From Patescibacteria group bacterium (GTDB lineage: Bacteria; Patescibacteriota; Gracilibacteria; UM-FILTER-43-11), in contig JAJDCE010000019.1 of the NCBI GenBank assembly GCA_029260985.1, positions 1 to 19,142 on the forward strand: 19,142 nt of DNA, written 5' to 3'. This document shows positions 1-8,305 of the stretch, piece by piece. The position numbers and the translations under genes were made by a program. The stretch's first letter is position 1. Each line of letters starts with the position of its first letter. The notes beneath the pieces were generated by a model. That model worked only from the letters and a program-made list of their open reading frames with translations. It did not search any database and was not told the origin of the DNA.

Positions 1-143
1 AAAAGCTATGCGATGCGAATCACTTAGAGCCGTCTTTCCCACTAATTTTTCGTAACTCACTGTTATATGAAATGTCGATCCGATAACATACCCATTCTGG
101 GTGATTATGCGAACTGTTTGAATAATAATATCAAGTTTTGAGC
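1..143. other. Short unexplained stretch, possible 3' end of an upstream gene
   Basis: No gene is recognised here. One forward frame (beginning at base 3) is open from the window edge to a TAA at 84-86, about 27 codons, and could be the tail of a gene outside the window, but the residues match no family I know. A 5-bp stem with a 3-nt loop (ACCCA/TGGGT, 90-102) lies between this and the end of the minus-strand gene. It has no T-run, so I do not call it a terminator. Confidence 0.2.
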
Positions 144-854
144 TTATCTCCTTCTTCTCACTGCCAATCCTCCAATCAATCCACTCACCACTAACAATAG
201 CAATGCTGGGTTTCCGGTTTGAGCTAGCTGTAATGGTTGATTTTGAGACAACCCTGCTGAGGATGTGGTTGGAGTTGGTGAGGTTGAGGCTGAGGTAGTT
301 GCTGGAGAGTTGAAATCGGGGACAGTGTTATAGGAATTTGGGTTGATTGTTACTGCTTTTTTAGGAGTGGGGGCAGGAGTGGGTGTTGGGTCTGGAGTTG
401 GCGTTGGTGCTGGGTCAGGGGTTAATACGGGAGTTGGTGCAATAACTGGTTCTGGCTCAGGAGCTGGTGTTGGTGTTGGGGCAGTTTTTGCGGCATCCAT
501 TTGTTCTTGAGTTTTGAAGTATTGGAGTTCAAATGTGATGGTACCGTCGGCTTCGAGGGTTTGAGGTGTGGCTGATTTTAACCAAACTAATGGGTAGTGA
601 CTGGATTTTCGCTGAGCTTCCATATAATAGTTGCCGGGTGTAATGCTAAAGCTTTCGCCGGAGCTGCCGTTGCGGACAATGCGGCCTTTTACTGTTGTTC
701 CTTGATGCAGGAACCAGTTGCCGGAAAAGGTGCTGTTGTTTTCATCGGTTACCAGAATGTTAATCGTTCCATCACCATCGGCGGCTAAGGCGGAAATGGG
801 CAAAAGAATCATGGCGATTAAAATGACAAGGATTTTAGACATGAATTTGGACAT
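144..854 (-). CDS. Secreted surface protein with LAQTG (sortase E-type) C-terminal sorting signal
   Basis: This 236-residue protein has an N-terminal signal peptide (hydrophobic residues about 7-20, with ALA-A near 22-25 as a likely signal peptidase I site). A probable small beta-sandwich domain follows (about 28-112), containing an ITPGNYYMEA stretch that resembles SpaA/carboxypeptidase-regulatory folds. Next is a Pro/Thr/Ala-rich linker (about 125-205) typical of wall-spanning or exposed stalks. The C-terminus has LAQTG (210-214), a hydrophobic helix (217-232) and RRRR. LAxTG is the motif known for class E sortases, so covalent anchoring is inferred; no sortase gene is in the window. The start is either Met1 or Met5 (840-842), and neither has a Shine-Dalgarno. 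It is divergent from the alpha-2-macroglobulin gene, and both products face outward. Its exact function is unknown. Confidence 0.8.
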   Translation of the reverse strand: MSKFMSKILVILIAMILLPISALAADGDGTINILVTDENNSTFSGNWFLHQGTTVKGRIVRNGSSGESFSITPGNYYMEAQRKSSHYPLVWLKSATPQTLEADGTITFELQYFKTQEQMDAAKTAPTPTPAPEPEPVIAPTPVLTPDPAPTPTPDPTPTPAPTPKKAVTINPNSYNTVPDFNSPATTSASTSPTPTTSSAGLSQNQPLQLAQTGNPALLLLVVSGLIGGLAVRRRR

Positions 855-881
855 GGGAATTTGGGTTAATTTCAGGGGGTA

Positions 882-910
882 ATGGTACGCCTTGGTGTTG
901 GGTAAGTCAA
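882..910 (-). promoter_or_regulatory. Possible promoter of the LAQTG surface-protein gene
   Basis: On the minus strand, TTGACT (905-910) is followed after 17 nt by TACCAT (882-887). The spacing is ideal, but the -10 matches consensus at only 4 of 6 positions. Transcription would start roughly 20 nt before the start codon at 854. Confidence 0.35.
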
Positions 911-923
911 ACCTTGTTTTTCT

Positions 924-953
924 TTGTTGTCTACGATGGTTTTGTGCTAGAAT
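924..953 (+). promoter_or_regulatory. Possible extended -10 promoter of the alpha-2-macroglobulin gene
   Basis: TTGTTG (924-929), an 18-nt spacer and TGCTAGAAT (945-953) form an extended -10 promoter. It lies about 140 nt before the start codon, so the 969-1043 paired hairpins would sit in the 5' untranslated region. Several other genes in the window use the same TGnTANAAT form. Confidence 0.45.
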
Positions 954-968
954 TTCGTTACTCCAGAT

Positions 969-1043
969 GTCATTCCTGTGAAGACAGGAATCTATAGTGG
1001 ATAATCATTGTGATTCACAGATTCCCGCCTTCGCGAGAATGAC
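969..1043. repeat. Paired-hairpin intergenic repeat, copy 1 (GTCAT...ATGAC)
   Basis: This is a 75-nt element with ends GTCAT and ATGAC. It contains two hairpins: ATTCCTGT/ACAGGAAT (972-991, perfect 8-bp stem, GAAG loop) and ATTCCCGC/GCGAGAAT (1021-1040, 7 of 8 pairs). The two halves are also inverted repeats of each other (GTCATTC...GAATCT against AGATTC...GAATGAC). The pattern resembles dRS3/REP-like short palindromes (ATTCC-N8-GGAAT). A second copy lies just past the neighbouring gene at 7439-7511. Confidence 0.7.
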
Positions 1044-1093
1044 AATAGGGGGGCAGGAGTGACGATAAAGGATTGACTTTGTAACCATCAAAT

Positions 1094-4000
1094 ATGAAGC
1101 AGAAAGCTAAGAAACTACTTAAATTTCTTCGTTCTACGAAGATGCTGGCGCTTTATAGCGTGACGGGGTTTATAGCGGTACTCCTATTTATATATGCGCT
1201 AGTGCCGCTTCCTAATATTGCGGATGGTTATTTGCCCGATGATGTGCGGATGGTGTCTAATAATGCACCATTGTCGCTGAATTTCAGTCAGCCAATGAAG
1301 ATTGATACGGTGGAGTCTAATTTTTCGATTGAACCTTCGATGAAAGGGGTATTTGAATGGACAGACTCCAAGACTTTGACGTTTACGCCCGATACGGATT
1401 TTAAAATTGATGATGAATATAAGGTGATTATTGGTGCGGGGGCGATGAGTCAGTACATGAAGCGGTTTGGAGTGGATCTGACGATCCATTTCCGTGTTTC
1501 CGGGTCACCGCTTATCAGATTTATTTCACCCTATCTTGAGGAGGCTGCTGTAGAGTCTGAAGTTGAGCTGATTCCGGCGGAAGATTTGTCAGGTTTTGTG
1601 GAGGATGTGAAGCTGCCTGAGCAAGTTTTGGTGATTCCTACGGATCAACGGGTAACGGTGATGTTCGACCGGCCGATGCGAGCGCTGACAACACTAGAGG
1701 AATCGAAGCAGGATTTTCCGGAACTTAAAATCGATCCGCCTGTAAAAGGAAAGTATAAATGGGTCGGAACGACGGCTTTCCAATATATCCCGGACGAGTG
1801 GACTCCTTCTACAACTTACACACTCACTTTGCCCGCTGGTATTGCTTCTCTTGATGGCGGGAAGACAGAGGAGGACAAGGTGTGGTCTCTTTCAACTGAA
1901 GCTCCTTCTGTGGTATCCAGTTTTCCTTATGAAGCTTCAGATACCTTCAAGGTGGATGAGGCGATTAGGCTCACGTTTAATCAGCCGATGGAGCTGGATT
2001 TTATCCGGCCTGGTGAGAATGTACTTTTGTATCCCACCAATGATGTTGATGCGGACGTGAATCCGCGCAATGATGGCTTTTTTAATACTGAAGTGGTGTA
2101 TGGAAAAGATGAAAATGGAAAGGTGGATCGGACGATTCTGGTTTTTAAACCCGAATTTGATTACCAATACAGCACATATTATAAATTGGTGCTTAACGAA
2201 GGGCTTTCCGGTGCAGCCAAGAAGGCTGGAAATGGATATGGAGACCGCAACAGTTCAGCTGAATTCAGTCTTAATTTTAAAACTGTCAGTGAACCTGACA
2301 TCATTAAGTTCTTTCCGGCTCAAGGCGAAAAACAATACGATGACACGTCGGTCAGGATCTGGTTTGCGTCCGCAATTACACCGGAGCTGATCGAAGATAA
2401 TATCTCGATTGATGTGAAATTTGATGAAAAGCCTACGGTTACGGTAGATGAATTTTATACCAATGATTACGGAACGGTTTGGGAGGCCACTATTGATTAT
2501 GATTTAGAGCCTAGCCGTTATTACAATTTTACTTTTAAAGGCCCTTTCAAAGATTCAGCGGGTAATAAATCGGATAAGGGTTTTAAGACCAGTTTCAAAA
2601 CGGCGGCCAAAGCTCCTTATCTCAGTTTACTCACCCCACAACGATTTGGTTTATTCATGGAGGGAGTGGATCCGACGTACACGATGAAGTATGTAAATGT
2701 GGATCAGCTGAATTTAGAGTTCTGCAAGATGTCACAGGCTGATTTTTTCAATACATCGAGTCAATATAGTTGGTACAGTTACAAATGCAGAAGTCCTCAA
2801 AAGAAAACCATCAATTTAAATTCTAAGCTCAATGCAACTGAGTGGATTGATCTGAATGTGAATGAATTGTTTGGATCTGAATCAGAGCAGGGTATGTATT
2901 TTGTGGAAATGAGCTCACCTCAATACCTTAATTACAAATCGGAACCTTATCGTTTTTTCCAAACCTTTTTTGTAAGCGATACGAATTTGGCTCTCAAAAA
3001 ATCCGATCGGGATTTATTGGTGTGGGCGACAGACCTTAAAACCGGTTTACCGGTTTCGCGTATGGAGCTTAAAGTGTATTCTTCTGCGGGAGTGGAGCTC
3101 AAAACTGGTGTGACGAATGGAGAAGGGGTTTATAAAATCACTCAGGATTTTGATGATGGGGTTTATGTGGTGGGCCGAAAAACGCTTGAGGGTGAAAGCC
3201 GATGGGGCATTGCCAGTCAGTACTGGAGCGATGGTATCCAAACATGGCAGTATAGTCTGACGGGTGATTATGTGGGTTATAATGAGCCTCGGGTTTACTT
3301 ATTTACCGAACGTCCACTTTATCGTCCTGGTGATACCATTTATTACAAAGGAATTTACCGAATGGATAAGGACGCGGATCTTAAGTTTCCGAAAGATAAA
3401 AAGGTGAGAGTGGTTTTGGAGGATAGTGAATACAATGAGGTTGATTCGGAGCTTGTTGGCATGCTGGCAGATGGGTCGTTTAACGGAAAATTCAGCTTAG
3501 ACGATAAAGCCCGGCTTGGCCGATATAATGTTTATGTGGAAACGGTGGATCTTGAATATTCCCAGCGTTTTTACCATAACTTTTTTGTGGAAGAATTCAA
3601 AAAGCCTAAATTTAAAGTGGAACTGCTTGGTTCCGATTCAGAAGTACGACTTGGTGATGCGATTGAGGCTGATGTGATGGCTAACTATTACTTTGGTGGC
3701 GCTATCCAACAGGGAGAGGTGAGCTGGACGTTGATGCGCGAGCCTTACTTCTTTAATGAATATAGGGGCGATGGCTATTTCTCGTTTGGTCAGTTCCGTG
3801 GTTTCCATTGTTTTTGGGGTTACTGTGGTTCCGAAGCTGAGATTGTGGCTGAGGGCGAAGGTCAATTGGATCAAGCGGGTCGTTTGAAGCTTAAGCTCGA
3901 TACTGATCTAGAGGATGCGGAGAGTCAGAGTTATCTATACACCCTTTCAGCCACTGTTGAAAATCAGGATGGAGAAACGGTGAGTCAGCGTCAGACCTTT

Positions 4001-7000
4001 ATTGTGCATGAGGGTTCCTATTATATAGGTTTGAGTCCTGAAAATTACATCGTCTCTTCTGGGAAACCACTGGAGCTCAATATGGTTACGGTTGCTCCTG
4101 ACGCGACGCCTGTGGAAGGTAAAAAAGTAGCCTTGGAACTGTATAAGGAAAAATGGAATACGGTTAAAAAACAAGGAGTCGATGGCGCCTTTTACGATGA
4201 AAGCGTCCGGGAGCTCGAGTTTATCAAAAAGAGGACTGTAACATCTGAAGACGGTTCTGCCGTTTATGAGATGAGCCTTGGCGGATTTGAGGCGGGTATG
4301 TATGTGGTGAAAGCAAAGGGTTCTGATGGGAAGCGAAGCGTAAACAGTGAGACCAACTTTTACATTTCCAGTTCTGACTTCGTGAACTGGGGTTCCAGCA
4401 ATAACAATCGCATGGAACTGGTGCCCGACAATCTGGAATATTTTGTCGGTGGAAAGGCTCGTATACTAGTGAAATCTCCTTACGGTTCAGAAGATGAGCC
4501 TGCTAAGGCTTTAGTAACGTACGAACGGGGCGGTATTATGAATTACGAGGTGGTTGATATTGATTCTAATACCGATACCATTGAGGTGATGATCACGGAA
4601 GAGATGGTGCCGAATGTGTACATTGCAGTGATGGTGGTTAAAGGAGCGGGGGAGAATTTTGATGTCTTGCTGGATGCTCAGGATAAGGAACGACTCCTTG
4701 TTAAAAAACGTACACTTGAAAAAGAGATTGAGGATTTAAAAGCAGAAATTACGACTTTGAGTGATGCTGAAGAAGATGTGAGTACTCGTACCGAAATATT
4801 GATTGCTAAAAAGAAGCGTGAGCTGGATGAAAAAGAAACTGAACTCGATTCCGTGAAGGGGGCGGTTGAGACGATTGAAAAGCAAAGTGGGGCGACGATT
4901 GATTTTAATCTTATCAAACCTGATTTTAAATTCGGAATCACCAATTTGCTGGTCAACAAACGGGAGCATCAGATCTTTGTGGATCTTGAAACCAGTCAGG
5001 ACAGTTATGAGGTGGGCGAAGAAATTGAAATTGAAATCCATACCAAGGATTACCAAAATCGTCCGGTGCCAGCGGTTGTGTCGTTGGCTGTGGTCGATGA
5101 ATCTCTTTTGGCCTTAAAGGCGAATCGAAAGGTCAGCCCGCTCGATTACTTTTACGGTCAACGAGCCCTTCAGGTCGATACGGCTGCTAGCTTGACTATC
5201 CACATGGATCGCGTGAATGTGAATGCGGCTAAAGGAGCGAAAGGAGGGGATGGAGGAGGTGATGAAGAGCTCTTTGGAAAAAAGCGTGGCGAATTTAAAG
5301 ACACGGCCTACTTTAATCCGTTTATCGAAACCGATCAAGGTGGTTATGCCAAAATCACTTTTGATCCGCCCGATAATTTAACCACATGGGAAATGTGGGC
5401 AGTGGCTACCAGCGAAGAGGATCAATTCGGGATGGTGAAAGAAGATTTTGTGGTCAAAAAACCAGTTTCCATTAGTTCGATTTTACCGCGGTTTGTGATT
5501 AGCGGGGATGAGCTGACTATTGGGGCGCTTGTGCACAATCAATCGGGCGATGATCTGGAAACTAAGATTGAGCTATCGGCACCGGGACTTGCCATCAAGG
5601 CGGTTGAAAAACAAAGTATTTTTGTGAAAGATGGTCAGAGCGCCAGAGCGAACTGGTTGGTGACGGTTGATGCGGTGACGTTTGATGGTTCGATTACAGT
5701 TGAGTTTAAATCAAATGAAGACACGGTTCAGTATCAATTGCCGGTTAAAACGTTTGCTTTCCCCGAAGTGGTTTCTACAAATGGTACGGTTGAGACAACC
5801 GTTACCGAAAAGATTCGTGTGCCGAAAGATGTGGCCCAGGGAATGGGACATTTATCGGTTCGGACTGGAGGATCGGTGCTCACCAAGTTTATCAAGCAAT
5901 TTGAAGCGCTTGCCGACTATCCTTATGGTTGCGCGGAGCAAATTGCCAGTCAGATTTTGCCCACTTTGGTGGTGCAGGCTCAGGCGGCGCGTAAAACATC
6001 TATCGATCTGTATTCACTGCTTAATATTGATGCGAACAAAACCCGTGAAATCATTGGAAAGACTCTTCAGAAGTTTACGACGTTCCAGCGGTTTGATGGT
6101 GGTTATGGATTTTGGGAAGGTTCTGACTACAGTTATCCTATGCTGACCGCTTACGTGCTTTATGCCCAAAAGCTTGCGGAGGAATCCGGTTATACAGTGA
6201 GCGATAATTCCTTTGACCTTGCTCAGCAATATTTATGGAAGCGTCTCAATGCGTTTGATCCAAATCTCAAGCTGACTTTTAATGACCGGGCCTTTGTGCT
6301 GTGGGTCTTGAGTGAAGTCGGTCAAAACGATACGGGGATCACCCTATCGCTTTATGAAGATCGTGACTCACTTTCGGTTTACGCAAGAGCGCTTCTTCTG
6401 ATGAATCTTCGCAACTTATTTGATAGTGGTCAGAAGAGCGTGCGGCCATTTATGGATAAACTGAAGTCAGAAATCGTCACCCTTCAAAAATCAGATGACC
6501 GAACGGCCCATTTCGAAGAAAAAACTCATTATTTTTGGGATCTGAATACTGACCTACGTACAACCGCAATGGTTTTGATGGCTCTTAACCGGGATAACTC
6601 AAAGAACCCTATCCTTCCTAAAATGGTCAATTATTTAGTCTCTGCCAAACAGAAGGGGCAGCTCCTCAATACTCAGGAAACTGCTTGGCTTTTGATGGCT
6701 ATGCTCGAATACGCGGATGCACACGATGTACTGGATCCCGATTTTAAACTGAGCACGAAGCTCAATCGCGATAAGCTCTTTGATGAAAATATCGATAGCA
6801 CGAATTTAATGGAGATTTTTGAAGCTTTGATACCTATCGATGAGCTTCAGACGGATGAGCAGGTCAATGAGGTTGTGTTTAGGAAGGACGGTACCGGTGA
6901 AATGCTCTACGATCTTGAATTTAAGTACTATTTACCGAACGAAAAAGTGTGGCCGGTGGAACGCGGCTTCCATGTAGTTCGTGATTATTACACCTTTGAT

Positions 7001-7432
7001 ACAGACGAAACGAAATCGGTTGATACGATGACATCTGGTGAGGTGTATCGAGGAGAGCTGACGGTGATTGTGCCTGATGATATGCATTATGTGGTGGTGG
7101 AAGAACGGCTTCCTGCCGGACTTGTGGCGATTAATTTCAATTTGGATACGTCTGATACAAGCCTGAAGCATAAGCTCGATGAAGAAATAAGACCTGCTGG
7201 TGAAACCTATTGGTATCAGAACCCACTGTGGTACTTTAATCATACTGAAATGCGGGATGACCGCGTACTGTTGTTTGCTGATTCACTTCCAAAAGGCGTT
7301 TACACCTACAACTTCCTCGTACGAGCTGGTCTACCGGGTAAATACCATCATCTTCCTGCCTCCGCTCATCAAATGTACTTCCCGGAAGTGTTTGGGCGAA
7401 CCGGTGGTGCTATGCTGGAGATTAAGGAGTAG
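1094..7432 (+). CDS. Bacterial alpha-2-macroglobulin (thioester protease trap), membrane-anchored
   Basis: This 2112-residue protein has a basic N-terminus and one hydrophobic anchor (about 17-38) with no lipobox, so an outward-facing membrane-tethered protein is inferred. About four Ig-like Big_5 domains follow (roughly 55-135, 180-275, 277-395, 400-505), each with the LxFxQPM-type strand. The macroglobulin core begins with the family hallmark LFTERPLYRPGDTIYYKG (about 733-750). A charged heptad coiled coil (about 1195-1270) is an unusual insertion. A glycine/charge-rich segment (about 1374-1402) sits where the bait region is expected, before the DTAYFNPFIETDQGGYA segment. The CAEQ thioester motif is at C1613-Q1616, followed by an alpha-alpha toroid and a C-terminal receptor-binding-like domain. 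Such proteins capture attacking proteases covalently. E. coli YfhM is nearer 1650 residues. No pbpC gene is adjacent. The ATG has no Shine-Dalgarno. Confidence 0.93.
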   Translation: MKQKAKKLLKFLRSTKMLALYSVTGFIAVLLFIYALVPLPNIADGYLPDDVRMVSNNAPLSLNFSQPMKIDTVESNFSIEPSMKGVFEWTDSKTLTFTPDTDFKIDDEYKVIIGAGAMSQYMKRFGVDLTIHFRVSGSPLIRFISPYLEEAAVESEVELIPAEDLSGFVEDVKLPEQVLVIPTDQRVTVMFDRPMRALTTLEESKQDFPELKIDPPVKGKYKWVGTTAFQYIPDEWTPSTTYTLTLPAGIASLDGGKTEEDKVWSLSTEAPSVVSSFPYEASDTFKVDEAIRLTFNQPMELDFIRPGENVLLYPTNDVDADVNPRNDGFFNTEVVYGKDENGKVDRTILVFKPEFDYQYSTYYKLVLNEGLSGAAKKAGNGYGDRNSSAEFSLNFKTVSEPDIIKFFPAQGEKQYDDTSVRIWFASAITPELIEDNISIDVKFDEKPTVTVDEFYTNDYGTVWEATIDYDLEPSRYYNFTFKGPFKDSAGNKSDKGFKTSFKTAAKAPYLSLLTPQRFGLFMEGVDPTYTMKYVNVDQLNLEFCKMSQADFFNTSSQYSWYSYKCRSPQKKTINLNSKLNATEWIDLNVNELFGSESEQGMYFVEMSSPQYLNYKSEPYRFFQTFFVSDTNLALKKSDRDLLVWATDLKTGLPVSRMELKVYSSAGVELKTGVTNGEGVYKITQDFDDGVYVVGRKTLEGESRWGIASQYWSDGIQTWQYSLTGDYVGYNEPRVYLFTERPLYRPGDTIYYKGIYRMDKDADLKFPKDKKVRVVLEDSEYNEVDSELVGMLADGSFNGKFSLDDKARLGRYNVYVETVDLEYSQRFYHNFFVEEFKKPKFKVELLGSDSEVRLGDAIEADVMANYYFGGAIQQGEVSWTLMREPYFFNEYRGDGYFSFGQFRGFHCFWGYCGSEAEIVAEGEGQLDQAGRLKLKLDTDLEDAESQSYLYTLSATVENQDGETVSQRQTFIVHEGSYYIGLSPENYIVSSGKPLELNMVTVAPDATPVEGKKVALELYKEKWNTVKKQGVDGAFYDESVRELEFIKKRTVTSEDGSAVYEMSLGGFEAGMYVVKAKGSDGKRSVNSETNFYISSSDFVNWGSSNNNRMELVPDNLEYFVGGKARILVKSPYGSEDEPAKALVTYERGGIMNYEVVDIDSNTDTIEVMITEEMVPNVYIAVMVVKGAGENFDVLLDAQDKERLLVKKRTLEKEIEDLKAEITTLSDAEEDVSTRTEILIAKKKRELDEKETELDSVKGAVETIEKQSGATIDFNLIKPDFKFGITNLLVNKREHQIFVDLETSQDSYEVGEEIEIEIHTKDYQNRPVPAVVSLAVVDESLLALKANRKVSPLDYFYGQRALQVDTAASLTIHMDRVNVNAAKGAKGGDGGGDEELFGKKRGEFKDTAYFNPFIETDQGGYAKITFDPPDNLTTWEMWAVATSEEDQFGMVKEDFVVKKPVSISSILPRFVISGDELTIGALVHNQSGDDLETKIELSAPGLAIKAVEKQSIFVKDGQSARANWLVTVDAVTFDGSITVEFKSNEDTVQYQLPVKTFAFPEVVSTNGTVETTVTEKIRVPKDVAQGMGHLSVRTGGSVLTKFIKQFEALADYPYGCAEQIASQILPTLVVQAQAARKTSIDLYSLLNIDANKTREIIGKTLQKFTTFQRFDGGYGFWEGSDYSYPMLTAYVLYAQKLAEESGYTVSDNSFDLAQQYLWKRLNAFDPNLKLTFNDRAFVLWVLSEVGQNDTGITLSLYEDRDSLSVYARALLLMNLRNLFDSGQKSVRPFMDKLKSEIVTLQKSDDRTAHFEEKTHYFWDLNTDLRTTAMVLMALNRDNSKNPILPKMVNYLVSAKQKGQLLNTQETAWLLMAMLEYADAHDVLDPDFKLSTKLNRDKLFDENIDSTNLMEIFEALIPIDELQTDEQVNEVVFRKDGTGEMLYDLEFKYYLPNEKVWPVERGFHVVRDYYTFDTDETKSVDTMTSGEVYRGELTVIVPDDMHYVVVEERLPAGLVAINFNLDTSDTSLKHKLDEEIRPAGETYWYQNPLWYFNHTEMRDDRVLLFADSLPKGVYTYNFLVRAGLPGKYHHLPASAHQMYFPEVFGRTGGAMLEIKE

Positions 7433-7438
7433 CTAATC

Positions 7439-7511
7439 GTCATCCCGGACTTGATCCGGGATCCTAAGTTTAATCATATGACATAGGATTCTGAATTAAA
7501 TTCAGAATGAC
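7439..7511. repeat. Paired-hairpin intergenic repeat, copy 2 (GTCAT...ATGAC)
   Basis: This 73-nt element starts 6 nt after the stop of the alpha-2-macroglobulin gene. Its two hairpins are ATCCCGGA/TCCGGGAT (7442-7462) and ATTCTGAA/TTCAGAAT (7488-7508), both with perfect 8-bp stems and 5-nt loops. The ends are GTCAT and ATGAC, and the halves are inverted relative to each other (GGATCCTA against TAGGATTC). The architecture matches 969-1043 while the stems differ by compensating changes. It may end transcription of the upstream gene, but it lacks a T-run. Confidence 0.7.
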
Positions 7512-7521
7512 CGTGGGTTTC

Positions 7522-7530
7522 TGCTATAAT
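7522..7530 (+). promoter_or_regulatory. Extended -10 box (TGCTATAAT)
   Basis: TGCTATAAT is a perfect extended -10. It lies 26 nt before the ATG at 7557, with no recognisable -35 at the right distance. The expected leader is about 20 nt and contains no Shine-Dalgarno. Confidence 0.55.
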
Positions 7531-7556
7531 CCAATCTTGTTTTTTTAATACCTCAG

Positions 7557-7883
7557 ATGACAGAACCTGAAAGAGATATCATTGATGTTTTTCTAGCAAG
7601 AAACAGTGTTATATGCACTGGTTATTTAAGAACTCCTTTTAGAAATGAGATGTTTTATATGGATGGAGTTATTGATGCTGTTGCTGTGGTTCGTGAATTG
7701 TTTAAGCGGCTTCCACCTCAAAACTGTAAAAATGGACGTCTGAATATAAGGCTGCAATCTTCTTCTGATGTTTTCCCAGGTCTTAATTATCCATCAGACC
7801 TCAATGGAGAACTCGAGCCTGCCGAGTTTGAAGCAATTATAGCGGAGATTAAAAAGGTGAGATCTGATATTAAATTTGTTTAA
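7557..7883 (+). CDS. Hypothetical protein, 108 residues
   Basis: I do not recognise this protein. It is small and soluble with no signal peptide or membrane segment. The first half contains two aromatic/basic stretches (TGYLRTPFRNEMFYMDG). The second half is proline-rich (about 60-85) and ends in a charged, probably helical segment (EPAEFEAIIAEIKKVRSDIKFV). A good extended -10 box lies 26 nt upstream and the frame is free of stops, which supports a real gene. It is separated by 97 nt from the AbrB-like gene downstream, which has its own candidate promoter, so an operon is not indicated. Confidence 0.6.
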   Translation: MTEPERDIIDVFLARNSVICTGYLRTPFRNEMFYMDGVIDAVAVVRELFKRLPPQNCKNGRLNIRLQSSSDVFPGLNYPSDLNGELEPAEFEAIIAEIKKVRSDIKFV

Positions 7884-7920
7884 GTTCGTATCTTTTCACA
7901 ACGCCTTTTTTTCATTTTTC

Positions 7921-7949
7921 TTGATTTCTGAATTTCTATTAAGTATAGT
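7921..7949 (+). promoter_or_regulatory. Probable sigma70-type promoter of the AbrB-like gene
   Basis: TTGATT (7921-7926), a 17-nt spacer and TATAGT (7944-7949) lie 31 nt before the ATG at 7981. Both hexamers are close to consensus. AbrB-family genes are often autorepressed at such sites, but no operator repeat is obvious. Confidence 0.5.
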
Positions 7950-7980
7950 AATTCTTGAAATTGTGTAATACAGCTATTTC

Positions 7981-8220
7981 ATGATTAACCTTCTTAAAGA
8001 ATTCGGCCGTGGCCAGATCACTCTCCCTAAAAAATGGAGAGATCGCTTTGGAACCAATGTTTACATTGCCAAGGAAACCAGCCAGGGTCTTTTGATTATT
8101 CCGTTCACTGATGATGCGGTTAAGGTTGATGAAAAAATGCTGAAAGAAGAATCAAAATCTTCTAAACACAAGCACACCACCTCGTTTTTTAAGAAGAAGA
8201 CCATTAGGAAGCACAACTAA
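7981..8220 (+). CDS. AbrB/MazE-type swapped-hairpin DNA-binding protein
   Basis: This is a 79-residue protein. Residues about 5-50 carry the AbrB/SpoVT/MazE signature: GRGQITLPKKWRDRFG followed by short beta strands (NVYIAKETSQGLLIIPF). Proteins of this fold dimerise through swapped beta hairpins and bind DNA, either as transition-state regulators or as antitoxins. The C-terminal third (about 55-79) is a lysine/histidine-rich basic tail (SSKHKHT, FFKKKTIRKHN) that may add nonspecific nucleic-acid contacts. No MazF/PemK or PIN-type toxin gene is next to it, so a transcription-regulator role or an orphan antitoxin is possible. It has its own promoter-like sequence and is followed by a strong terminator, so it appears monocistronic. 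No Shine-Dalgarno is seen. Confidence 0.8.
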   Translation: MINLLKEFGRGQITLPKKWRDRFGTNVYIAKETSQGLLIIPFTDDAVKVDEKMLKEESKSSKHKHTTSFFKKKTIRKHN

Positions 8221-8262
8221 AACGGGGCCTTGTTTTTTACAACACAAAAATAAAAAAAATTA

Positions 8263-8301
8263 GGGCTTTCTGTCAGCGCGCACGACAGGAGGCCCTTTTT
8301 T
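8263..8301 (+). terminator. Intrinsic terminator after the AbrB-like gene
   Basis: There is a 12-bp stem (8263-8274 with 8284-8295, counting three G-U pairs), a 9-nt loop and a T-run at 8296-8301. An A-rich tract just upstream (8251-8260) means it might also work for the other strand, though no minus-strand gene needs it. Confidence 0.85.
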
Positions 8302-8305
8302 ATTT

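Noticed and set aside
90..102. Terminator for the minus-strand LAQTG gene
   Set aside because: Only a 5-bp stem with a 3-nt loop and no T-run on either strand.
5682..6146. 154-codon plus-strand open frame inside the alpha-2-macroglobulin gene
   Set aside because: It is a shifted frame of the region coding for the CAEQ thioester domain; it has no promoter and an arginine-rich random-looking translation.
7439..7511. Rho-independent terminator of the alpha-2-macroglobulin gene
   Set aside because: The hairpins are strong but lack a following T-run, and the same structure occurs upstream of the gene at 969-1043, so it is better explained as a dispersed repeat.
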